A DNA stretch of 64,000 nt from an uncultured Ruminococcus sp. (GTDB lineage: Bacteria; Bacillota; Clostridia; Lachnospirales; Lachnospiraceae). The notes under the pieces are model-generated. The model did no database searches. It was given only the letters and a program-made list of their open reading frames with translations, and had not been told where the DNA came from. This document shows, piece by piece, positions 6,711-14,389 of this stretch. The stretch spans positions 1-64,000 of the forward strand of contig CAMMBV010000009.1 in NCBI GenBank assembly GCA_946494335.1, given 5' to 3'. Position 1 is the first letter of the stretch, and the number at the start of each line of letters is the position of its first letter. Both the position numbers and the translations under genes were made by a program.

Positions 6711-8822
6711 TTGATAAAAGTAGGACAGTGGATTGCAAAACACAGGGTGCTGATCCTCGTGGCGGCAGTCCTGCTGCTCATTCCGTCTGTGATTGGGATG
6801 AACAGCACAAAAATTAATTATGACCTGCTCACCTATCTTCCGGATGATCTGGATACCGTAAAAGGGCAGGACATTCTGGTGGATGATTTCGATATGGGTG
6901 CGTTTTCCATGGTTGTGATAGAAAACATGGATATGAAAGATGTCCAAAAGCTGGAAGAAAAATTTGAGGACATTGACCATGTAAAAGAAGTACTGTGGTA
7001 TGACGATATTATGGACATCAATGTACCTGTCGAAATACTTCCGGAGGAAATTCGGGATTCGTTCTTTAAAGATGACGCTACCATGATGTTGGTACTTCTT
7101 GATGACACTTCATCATCAGACAATGCCACACAGGCAATCCGGGAAATGCGCAAAGCGGCGGATCAGCAGTGTTTTATCAGTGGGATGACCGCAATGATCC
7201 AGGATACGCAGGATTTGTCAGAGAAAGAGGCGAATATCTACATTGCAATCGCCGTGCTGCTCTCGTTCATCATCCTGCTGCTGACGACAGAATCGTTTCT
7301 GGTACCCGTTTTCTTCCTTCTAAGTATCGGTATGGCAATCCTGTATAACCTTGGGACCAACGTATTTTTAGGAGAGATTTCCTATCTTACAAAAGCGCTG
7401 GCAGCGGTGCTGCAGCTGGGTGTTACGATGGATTATTCGATTTTCCTCTTCCACAGTTATGAGGAGGAACGCGGGAACTATCCGGACGACCGTGTCAAGG
7501 CGATGGGGTATGCCATTGTCAACACCTTCCAGTCTGTCACCGGAAGCTCCGTGACTACGGTAGCCGGATTTATCGCTTTGTGCTTTATGTCCTTTACCCT
7601 GGGTCTGGATCTCGGGATCGTTATGGCAAAAGGCGTGATCTTAGGCGTGATTTCCTGCATTACGATTTTACCGTCCATGGTGCTGGTTTTTGACAAACCG
7701 ATCCAAAAGACAAAGCATAAGAAGATCCTGGGAGATATGAAGAAACCTTCTTCCTTCATCATACGCCATTATAAAGTGTGGCTGATCCTGTTTTTTGCGC
7801 TTGCTGTGCCGGCGATCTATGGGAATAACCATACAGAGGTCTATTATGATGTAAATAAAGGCCTGCCGGACGATCTGCCGAACAGCGTGGCTTCCGGGGA
7901 ACTGGAAGAGAAATTCGGTGTCAGCACGATCCATATGGTCATGGCAGACAGGGATATGAATCCAAAAGACAGACAGGAGATGCTGGATGAACTGGAACAG
8001 GCGGATGGGGTGGAATGGGTCATCAATATGAACTCTCTGATAGGCCCCGCAGTGCCGGATTCGGCTATCCCGGAAGACATAAAGGGGATGCTGGAAAGCG
8101 ACCAGTACAGCCTGACATTTATCTGTTCTAAATACAAGTCTGCTACTCCGGAGGTGAATGCCCAGATCGATGAGCTCAATGGAATCATCAAGAACTACAG
8201 CAGCGAGGCAATGCTGATCGGGGAAGCGCCTCTGACCTATGATCTCCAGGAGGTGACAGATACAGATATCCGAAACGTAAACAGTGCTTCCGTGTTGATC
8301 ATCTTTGTGATCATTATGCTGATATTCAAATCTGTTTCCATTCCGGTGATCCTGGTTGCAGTGATCGAGTTTGCCATTATGGTAAATATGGGAATACCGT
8401 TCTATCAGGGCGTCAGTCTCCCCTTTGTGGCGAGCATCGTGATCGGAACCATCCAGCTGGGATCTACGGTGGATTATGCAATCCTTATGACCAGCAGGTA
8501 TCAAAAGGAACGGCAGAACGGGCATGAGAAGCAAGAGGCTGTGTCCATTGCTCACCGTGCCAGTATGCCGTCGATCCTTACAAGCGGTCTGGCTTTTTTC
8601 GCCGCAACTTATGGCGTGGCACTGTATTCAGATATCGATATGATCAGTTCTATCTGTACACTTCTGGCGAGGGGCGCAGTGATCAGTATGGTAACTGTCA
8701 TTCTGGTACTGCCATCGATGTTTATGCTATTTGATAAAGTTATTTGTAAAACAACAATTAATTTCCTGGGAAAGAAATCAAAGACAGCAAAGAAAGGGGT
8801 TTCAGGCAATGAACAGAAATAA
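6711..8822 (+). CDS. MMPL family RND-type transporter
   Basis: About 703 residues in two homologous halves. Each has one membrane helix (near residues 12-30 and 350-370), an outer loop of about 130-150 residues, then five clustered helices. The hallmark acidic helix is seen twice as LGVTMDYSIFLFHSYEEE and LGSTVDYAILMTSRYQKE. MMPL proteins export lipids, peptides or drugs by proton motive force. TTG 6711 is chosen because AAAGGAAG ends about eight bases before it; GTG 6702 is too close. The next gene overlaps the end by 14 bases, so the two products are translationally coupled. Confidence 0.9.
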   Translation: MIKVGQWIAKHRVLILVAAVLLLIPSVIGMNSTKINYDLLTYLPDDLDTVKGQDILVDDFDMGAFSMVVIENMDMKDVQKLEEKFEDIDHVKEVLWYDDIMDINVPVEILPEEIRDSFFKDDATMMLVLLDDTSSSDNATQAIREMRKAADQQCFISGMTAMIQDTQDLSEKEANIYIAIAVLLSFIILLLTTESFLVPVFFLLSIGMAILYNLGTNVFLGEISYLTKALAAVLQLGVTMDYSIFLFHSYEEERGNYPDDRVKAMGYAIVNTFQSVTGSSVTTVAGFIALCFMSFTLGLDLGIVMAKGVILGVISCITILPSMVLVFDKPIQKTKHKKILGDMKKPSSFIIRHYKVWLILFFALAVPAIYGNNHTEVYYDVNKGLPDDLPNSVASGELEEKFGVSTIHMVMADRDMNPKDRQEMLDELEQADGVEWVINMNSLIGPAVPDSAIPEDIKGMLESDQYSLTFICSKYKSATPEVNAQIDELNGIIKNYSSEAMLIGEAPLTYDLQEVTDTDIRNVNSASVLIIFVIIMLIFKSVSIPVILVAVIEFAIMVNMGIPFYQGVSLPFVASIVIGTIQLGSTVDYAILMTSRYQKERQNGHEKQEAVSIAHRASMPSILTSGLAFFAATYGVALYSDIDMISSICTLLARGAVISMVTVILVLPSMFMLFDKVICKTTINFLGKKSKTAKKGVSGNEQK

Positions 8823-11517
8823 GAAAATCAGAAGGAAGTTTGCTAAGTGTACTGCAGCAGGAATGGCGGTTATGCTCGGAGTTACACCCATCTGCGCCCA
8901 GGCGGCAGAAATCGCAGACGTAAGCAAGGATGAGACGGTTTATATTACAGCAGATGCCTCTGGCAATACAAAGGAGACCACGGTATCTAACTGGCTGAAA
9001 AACGCAGGTTCGCAGGCGAATCTCAAAGATCAAAGCGATCTGTCCCAGATTGAGAATGTCAAAGGGGATGAGATCTTTACAGAGGATGGTTCCCGGCTTG
9101 TATGGAAAACGGACGGCGAAGATATTTACTATACCGGGAAATCGCAAAAAGATGCGCCGGTTTCTGTATCCTTTACTTATTATCTGGACGGGAAGGAAAT
9201 GTCTCCGGAGCAGTTGAAGGGGAAGAGCGGTAAACTGAAGATCCGAATTGATTATCAAAACAATTCCAAACAGACAGTAAAAATCAATGGAAAGGACGAA
9301 ACGGTTTACAGTCCGTTTCTGATGATGACAGGAATGATTCTGACAAATGAAAAGTTTGACAACGTCGTGATTGACAATGGGAAAGTCATTTCGGATGGGA
9401 ATAAAAATATTGTGGTGGGCTATGCGATGCCGGGACTGAAAGAGAGCCTGGGACTGGAGGAAGAGGAAACAGAACTTGATCTGCCGGAGAGCCTGGAAGT
9501 TACGGCGGATGTGACGGATTTCTCTATGGGGGCCACCTATACGTTCGCTTCCACAGAGATTTTCCAGGATATGGACACGGAAAGCATTGACAGTGTTGAT
9601 GAACTGGAAGATGCGCTGGATGAGCTGGAGGATGCCTCCCTGGAACTGGTAGACGGCACAGAACAGCTGGCGGATGGAACGGGGGAGCTGAGCGAGAATT
9701 ACCAGACCTTTGACGAAGGAATCCAGACCTTAAAAAGCGGGATTGAAACGCTCGGAAGCGGGAGTGGAGAACTGGCGGAAGGCATTCAGAGTTATACTGC
9801 CGGTGCGGACCAGCTGGGTGACGGCATCCAGAAATATTTAGGGAGCGAAGGGGTTCTGACTGGAAGTATAAAGGAGTACAAGGACGGGGTCAGCACGCTG
9901 GTTCTTGGAATCCGGGAATATGCAGACGGAACGGTTTCTCTGTCTGAAGGCGTGGAGCAGTATATTGCAGGGGAACAGCAGCTGGCAAAGGGCGCGGCTT
10001 CCCTGAAACCTCTGTCTGATGGTTTAAATGAGACAAAGAATGCAATTGACCGTCTTTATCAGGTGCTGGACGGAGAAGGAAACAGCCAGGAAGACATTGT
10101 TTCGGCAGTGAAAGAATTGTCCCAGGGAATGGAGCAGCTTAATCAGGCTATGGATTCGGAGGATACACAGAAACTTCTGGCTTATATGGAATCTCTGAGC
10201 CAGTCGGGAACAGCTTTAAAAGATGGGGCTGCCTCGCTGGAAGAAACGGCAGAAAGCCAAATTGGGACTCAGATTCAGGAAATCGCATCTGCCGGAACAG
10301 CACTGCAGACTCAGACCGGGGCGCTGAACCAGCAGCTGTCCTCGCTTCAGGAAAAAGAGCAGGAAACATTGAACCGTGCATTGGAACAGGCAACCGGAGA
10401 AGTGAACAGCCAGATACAGTCCGCAAACGCATCTTTGCAGAAACAGGCATCCAATGCAGCAGCAAGCGCCCAGTCCCAGGCAAATGAACAGATCAATGCG
10501 GCAAGGAATTCCTTGTACAGCCAGGCAGATGCAGCGGAAGCAGAGGGGAATACAGATGCGGCGAATGCTCTCAGGAACGCGGCAGCCTCTCTTTCGGATA
10601 TTTCTGTTGCACCGGCAGACGCGGGAGGAATTTCAGAGATTTCGGTTCCCGGCGTGTCGGTAGATTCTGTATCTGTCAGCACCGAAGATCTGCAGGCATC
10701 AATCAGTCAGCTGGACAGTGCCTGTGAGGTTCTGCTTAGCGGCCTGGAGAGCACCCAGACAAAAGCCGGGGCACTTCAGGAGCAAATGGATGAGCTGAAA
10801 GGCCAGGCGGAAGATCTGGAACAACTGGCATCTATGCAGGAATCTCTAAAAAAGAATATCGAACAACTGAATGCCGGGATGCAGGGATTGAATACAGCAG
10901 TGGGACAGCTGTCAGAGAAAGTCGCGGCACTGGATCAGGGCACGGATTCTTTTCCACAGGCAGCAGAGGGAATTGAGAATTTGCTGTCGGGGTTCCATAC
11001 ACTGGGTCTGAATAACCGGCAGCTTCTTGCAGGCGCTAAACAGTTAAAACAGAATGCACCCAAAGTTGTCCAGGGAGCGGCCACACTCCAAGGGGGTACG
11101 GAAGAATTAAACAGCGGCCTGGCGCAATTGAGTGGACAGCTTTCTTCCGGCGCTGGACAGCTTACGGCAAACAGCAGCACTTTGCGAAGCGGAGCCAACG
11201 ATCTTGCCGGTGGTGTTGGGGCACTTTCCTCCGGAGCGTCGTCCTTGCAGGAGGGAAGCGCTCAACTGATCGACGGAATCTCACAGTTGGATGACGGGGC
11301 AGCTACACTTCGTGACGGAATGAAAGAATTCCAGGATGAGGGTATCCATGAACTGACTACTATGGCGGACGAGAAAATGGGAGATCTTCTGGAGCGTCTG
11401 GCCGTACTCACTTCGCCGGAATACTCCTATCAGACATTCTCGGGAAAAGAGGATGATATGGACGGAGAAGTGAAGTTCATTATTGTTACAGACGAGATCA
11501 AAGATACAAAAGAGTAA
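8809..11517 (+). CDS. Secreted coiled-coil protein with xxxLxxG heptad repeats
   Basis: A 902-residue protein with a signal peptide (KKIRRKFAKC to CAQAAE, probable cleavage near residue 32). Residues 35-265 are probably a beta-rich domain. Then follow long runs of the xxxLxxG repeat (LVDGTEQLADGTGELSE; ELAEGIQSY; LSDGLNETKN) and coiled coil broken by an A/Q/S-rich section around residues 510-620. A C-terminal block has YQTFSGKEDDMDGEVKF. Such repeats occur in YhgE/Pip/EsaA proteins, but this one has no C-terminal membrane bundle. It overlaps the MMPL gene by 14 bases. It is probably an extracytoplasmic partner of that pump; this is inference. Confidence 0.75.
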   Translation: MNRNKKIRRKFAKCTAAGMAVMLGVTPICAQAAEIADVSKDETVYITADASGNTKETTVSNWLKNAGSQANLKDQSDLSQIENVKGDEIFTEDGSRLVWKTDGEDIYYTGKSQKDAPVSVSFTYYLDGKEMSPEQLKGKSGKLKIRIDYQNNSKQTVKINGKDETVYSPFLMMTGMILTNEKFDNVVIDNGKVISDGNKNIVVGYAMPGLKESLGLEEEETELDLPESLEVTADVTDFSMGATYTFASTEIFQDMDTESIDSVDELEDALDELEDASLELVDGTEQLADGTGELSENYQTFDEGIQTLKSGIETLGSGSGELAEGIQSYTAGADQLGDGIQKYLGSEGVLTGSIKEYKDGVSTLVLGIREYADGTVSLSEGVEQYIAGEQQLAKGAASLKPLSDGLNETKNAIDRLYQVLDGEGNSQEDIVSAVKELSQGMEQLNQAMDSEDTQKLLAYMESLSQSGTALKDGAASLEETAESQIGTQIQEIASAGTALQTQTGALNQQLSSLQEKEQETLNRALEQATGEVNSQIQSANASLQKQASNAAASAQSQANEQINAARNSLYSQADAAEAEGNTDAANALRNAAASLSDISVAPADAGGISEISVPGVSVDSVSVSTEDLQASISQLDSACEVLLSGLESTQTKAGALQEQMDELKGQAEDLEQLASMQESLKKNIEQLNAGMQGLNTAVGQLSEKVAALDQGTDSFPQAAEGIENLLSGFHTLGLNNRQLLAGAKQLKQNAPKVVQGAATLQGGTEELNSGLAQLSGQLSSGAGQLTANSSTLRSGANDLAGGVGALSSGASSLQEGSAQLIDGISQLDDGAATLRDGMKEFQDEGIHELTTMADEKMGDLLERLAVLTSPEYSYQTFSGKEDDMDGEVKFIIVTDEIKDTKE

Positions 11518-11521
11518 AAAA

Positions 11522-11601
11522 ACTGCCGGCGAGCAACAGCCAGATCGTTATCTTTTGCGGCTCTGACTCATGGAGTTATACAAGGCTTGGGATTCAATAA
11601 A
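11522..11601 (+). pseudogene. Remnant of a cyclophilin-like gene with internal deletion
   Basis: Reading from 11523 gives LPASNSQIVIFCGSDSWSYT then RLGIQ and stop. In the intact gene, LPASNSQITT and NNSQIVIFYGSNSWSYTRLG are 15 residues apart. The intact copy has the 13-mer CAACAGCCAGATC twice (4355-4367 and 4400-4412); here it occurs once (11534-11546) at the junction. This fits a deletion between direct repeats after a fragment of such a gene was copied here. No start or ribosome site. Confidence 0.75.
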
Positions 11602-11612
11602 TGAAAATATTT

Positions 11613-11645
11613 CCGCCTTACATTTTTGTAAGGCGGATAATTTTC
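11613..11645 (+). terminator. Intrinsic terminator
   Basis: Perfect 10-base arms CCGCCTTACA (11613-11622) and TGTAAGGCGG (11627-11636) with a TTTT loop, followed by ATAATTTT. It ends the TetR-divergent MMPL operon before the two-component module. Confidence 0.75.
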
Positions 11646-11659
11646 GGCAAAAAATGTGA

Positions 11660-11665
11660 TATACT
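11660..11665 (+). promoter_or_regulatory. Probable -10 element of the two-component/ABC operon
   Basis: TATACT preceded by TGTGA resembles an extended -10 element. No good -35 lies 17 bases upstream, which fits an activator-dependent or extended -10 promoter. The response regulator start is 33 bases downstream. Confidence 0.4.
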
Positions 11666-11698
11666 GGCAGATAGAATACAAGTCTGGAGGAATTTTAG

Positions 11699-12397
11699 GT
11701 GAATCGATTACTGCTGCTGGAAGATGATGAAAGTCTTATTGAAGGTCTGGCGTATACCCTGAAAAAGGAGGGATTTATCCTGGATGTTGTCCGCAGTCTC
11801 GGCGAGGCAAAGATAAAGCAGGATGCCGACAGCTGTTACGATCTGCTTTTACTGGATGTAACGCTGCCTGACGGGTCCGGCTTTGAGCTGTGCGAATCTA
11901 TACGGGAAAAGGGTGATATGACGCCGATTATCTTTCTGACGGCTTCTGATGAGGAGACCAGTGTTATCCGCGGACTGGACTGCGGCGGAGATGATTATAT
12001 CACGAAACCGTTTAAACTCGGAGAGTTGTGTTCCAGGATTCGAGCGCTTCTCAGAAGAAGCGCCATGCAGGAAGAGCGCCGGGAAGATTGTCTGACTTCC
12101 GGGCCGGTTCGTGTTGATACGGCCAAAGGTAAAGTGTTTTTAAGAGATGAGAGGGCAGAGCTGACACTGGCGGAATACCGTCTTCTTGTTCTGTTTTTGC
12201 AGCATAAAGGGCGGATTCTGACAAGAGATTTCATTTTGAACGCGTTGTGGGACGGACGGGGCAGTTATGTGGATGATAATACTCTGTCCGTCTATATCCG
12301 TCGTCTTCGGGAGAAACTTGAAAAAGATCCTTCCAATCCGCAGTATCTTATCACGGTCCGGGGAATGGGATACCGCTGGGAGGTGGAGAAATCATGA
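11699..12397 (+). CDS. Response regulator, OmpR/PhoB family
   Basis: A 232-residue regulator. The receiver domain (1-115) has acidic pocket residues in LLEDDES, phospho-acceptor D53 (LLLLDVTLPDG), a conserved T in FLTAS and K in DDYITKPF. The C-terminal winged helix (about 128-228) includes LTLAEYRLLVLFLQHKGRIL and DDNTLSVYIRRLREKLEKD. GTG 11699 is preceded by GGAGGA at a good distance. The kinase gene overlaps its stop by four bases. With the ABC genes downstream, it resembles modules that respond to cell-envelope-active peptides. Confidence 0.93.
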   Translation: MNRLLLLEDDESLIEGLAYTLKKEGFILDVVRSLGEAKIKQDADSCYDLLLLDVTLPDGSGFELCESIREKGDMTPIIFLTASDEETSVIRGLDCGGDDYITKPFKLGELCSRIRALLRRSAMQEERREDCLTSGPVRVDTAKGKVFLRDERAELTLAEYRLLVLFLQHKGRILTRDFILNALWDGRGSYVDDNTLSVYIRRLREKLEKDPSNPQYLITVRGMGYRWEVEKS

Positions 12398-13629
12398 ATT
12401 TGAATTGTTTAAATGATAGACAAAACCGCAGATTTGCTGTTGCTGTGCTTCTGTTTCCATTTATCACGCAGCTGTGCTTTTTCCTCTGGAGCCGGATGCA
12501 GTCGCTCTGGCTGCGGGATAGAATTTTTTCCTGGGAGCAGGCGGTGTCTTCTTCCCTTTTGGAACAGGGCGTGGAAGAGAGAGTCATAGCCGCGGCCTTT
12601 AAAAACCGTAAGATCAGCAGGGCAGGGGAGGTCTTTCTTGAAAAAATCGGTCATAACAGTGAGAATTCCGTCTTTCTTTTTGAACTTCCGGGACGCTTTT
12701 TTAGAAACTCCCTGATTTGGGGGCTTTTTGTATTTATCCTGCTCTTTTTATTTTTAGCGGTCACGGTTTTTCTCTATTTAAGGCGGCGGGATTGTCTGTA
12801 TCAGCATGCAGCCGGGATTCTGAGACGGTTTCATCAGGGAGATTTTGACAGTCGTCTTCCGAGGGGAGAAACAGGGAGTCTGTATTATCTTTTTGATACG
12901 GCCAATGAACTGGCCACAGCGTTGAAAGCAAAAAGCGATATCCAATACAAATCCAGGCTGTTCCTTAAGGATACGATTTCTGATATTTCACATCAGCTGA
13001 AAACGCCTCTGGCGGCGCTTTCCATGTATGTGGAAATCATTTCCGGAGAACCGGAAAATACAAAAGTGGTTGAGAAATTTGCTGCCCGCTCACAGGCTTC
13101 CCTGGAACGTATGGAGCGGCTGATCCAGTCTCTTCTGAAAATTGCCCGTCTGGATACGGGGAGTGTGGTTTTTGAAAAAGAAAAATGTCAGATGTCGGAT
13201 CTGGCCCGGGATTCGGCGGAAGATTTATTGAGCCGTGCAAAAAGAGAAAAGAAGCGGCTGGTTTTTGACGGAGATTCGGACTGCGCCGTTGTCTGTGATC
13301 CCATCTGGACCCGGGAAGCCATCGGCAATCTGATAAAAAATGCACTGGATCATACGGAAGAAGGAGGCAGAATACGCCTGTCCTGGAAACAGTCCCCTGC
13401 CATGGTGAGGCTTTTGGTGGAAGACGACGGATGCGGCATCCCGCCGGAGGATATTTATCATATCTTCAAGCGGTTTTACCGAAGTAAAAATTCAAAGGAT
13501 ACCGGCGGAACAGGGCTTGGCCTGCCTCTTGCGAAATCCATCATCGAGGGACAGGGCGGCATCCTGAGCGTGGAAAGTCTTCCTGGATCAGGCAGTGTCT
13601 TTACGATATCCTTTCTTTCAGATCTGTAA
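12394..13629 (+). CDS. Sensor histidine kinase
   Basis: A 411-residue membrane kinase with two membrane segments (about 12-32 and 107-129) around a short outer region of some 75 residues. A HAMP-like linker precedes the dimerisation domain with phospho-acceptor H200 (ISDISHQLKTPLAAL). ATP-binding boxes follow: N box EAIGNLIKNALDH, G1 DDGCGIPPED, F box FKRFYR, G2 GTGLGLPLAKSI. ATG overlaps the regulator stop (ATGA). It should phosphorylate the regulator at 11699. The signal is unknown; the neighbouring ABC pump suggests a peptide antibiotic or envelope stress. Confidence 0.93.
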   Translation: MNLNCLNDRQNRRFAVAVLLFPFITQLCFFLWSRMQSLWLRDRIFSWEQAVSSSLLEQGVEERVIAAAFKNRKISRAGEVFLEKIGHNSENSVFLFELPGRFFRNSLIWGLFVFILLFLFLAVTVFLYLRRRDCLYQHAAGILRRFHQGDFDSRLPRGETGSLYYLFDTANELATALKAKSDIQYKSRLFLKDTISDISHQLKTPLAALSMYVEIISGEPENTKVVEKFAARSQASLERMERLIQSLLKIARLDTGSVVFEKEKCQMSDLARDSAEDLLSRAKREKKRLVFDGDSDCAVVCDPIWTREAIGNLIKNALDHTEEGGRIRLSWKQSPAMVRLLVEDDGCGIPPEDIYHIFKRFYRSKNSKDTGGTGLGLPLAKSIIEGQGGILSVESLPGSGSVFTISFLSDL

Positions 13630-13650
13630 GAATATAACGCTTTTAAATTC

Positions 13651-13698
13651 ACCGTCCTGTAAGATGCGAATGGTATACTGGCTCTCAGAAAGGACGGT
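13651..13698 (+). promoter_or_regulatory. Internal promoter and flanking inverted repeat before the ABC genes
   Basis: TATACT at 13674-13679 with a TG just before it looks like an extended -10. Perfect arms ACCGTCCT (13651-13658) and AGGACGGT (13691-13698) flank it. The right arm holds the AAAGGA ribosome site of the ATPase gene. The pair could be an operator, or on read-through mRNA a hairpin hiding the ribosome site. Confidence 0.4.
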
Positions 13699-13705
13699 AT
13701 GCAAT

Positions 13706-14389
13706 ATGGAAATATTAAGAACAGAACATTTATGCAAAACCTATGGAACAAAAGAAGCGAAAGTAGAGGCGTTAAAAGATGTTTCTTTTACGCTGGAAAA
13801 GGGAGAATTTTCTGCAGTCGTGGGAGAATCAGGATCCGGTAAAAGTACGCTTTTAAACTGTATGGGAGGTCTGGATACGCCGACTTCAGGGAAAGTGCTG
13901 CTGGATGGAGAGGATCTGTTTTCCATGAAGGAAAACAAACGCACCGTTTTTCGCCGGCAGAATATTGGGTTTGTTTTTCAGTCATTTCAGCTGATAGCGG
14001 AGCTTAATGTGGAACAGAATATACTCTTTCCTGTTCTTCTGGATCACAGAAAGCCGGACAGGGAGCAGCTGGAAGAGGTGATGGAGGTACTGGGACTGAC
14101 AGAAAGGAGACACCATCTGCCATGTCAGCTCTCCGGAGGGCAGCAGCAAAGAACAGCCATCGGACGCGCGCTTATTACCAGGCCGATGCTGATTCTGGCG
14201 GATGAACCCACAGGAAATCTGGATTCCCGGAACAGTCAGGATGTGATGGAGCTGCTGATGAAAGCGTCCCGCCATTACCAGCAGACTATATTAATGATCA
14301 CACACAATGAACATCTGACCTCTTATGTAGATCGGGTTTTCAAAATGAACGACGGTCATCTTCAGGGTACGGGAGGTGTCAGGTTATGA
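13706..14389 (+). CDS. ABC transporter ATP-binding protein (MacB/LolD type)
   Basis: A 227-residue ATPase: Walker [10 protein letters not shown] (about residues 40-48), Q-loop FVFQSFQL, signature [15 protein letters not shown], Walker [14 protein letters not shown] and switch histidine MITHNEH. This subfamily partners FtsX-type permeases. The start at 13706 is 11 bases after AAAGGA. The permease ATG overlaps the stop by four bases. With the two-component genes it forms a four-gene module, as in bacitracin-resistance-like systems, though the permease architecture differs from BceB. Confidence 0.93.
   Translation: MEILRTEHLCKTYGTKEAKVEALKDVSFTLEKGEFSAVVGESGSGKSTLLNCMGGLDTPTSGKVLLDGEDLFSMKENKRTVFRRQNIGFVFQSFQLIAELNVEQNILFPVLLDHRKPDREQLEEVMEVLGLTERRHHLPCQLSGGQQQRTAIGRALITRPMLILADEPTGNLDSRNSQDVMELLMKASRHYQQTILMITHNEHLTSYVDRVFKMNDGHLQGTGGVRL

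Noticed and set aside
7668..8555. A long minus-strand frame (295 codons) inside the MMPL gene.
   Set aside because: It is rich in His, Arg and Gln as expected for an antisense shadow, and the plus-strand MMPL protein is unambiguous.
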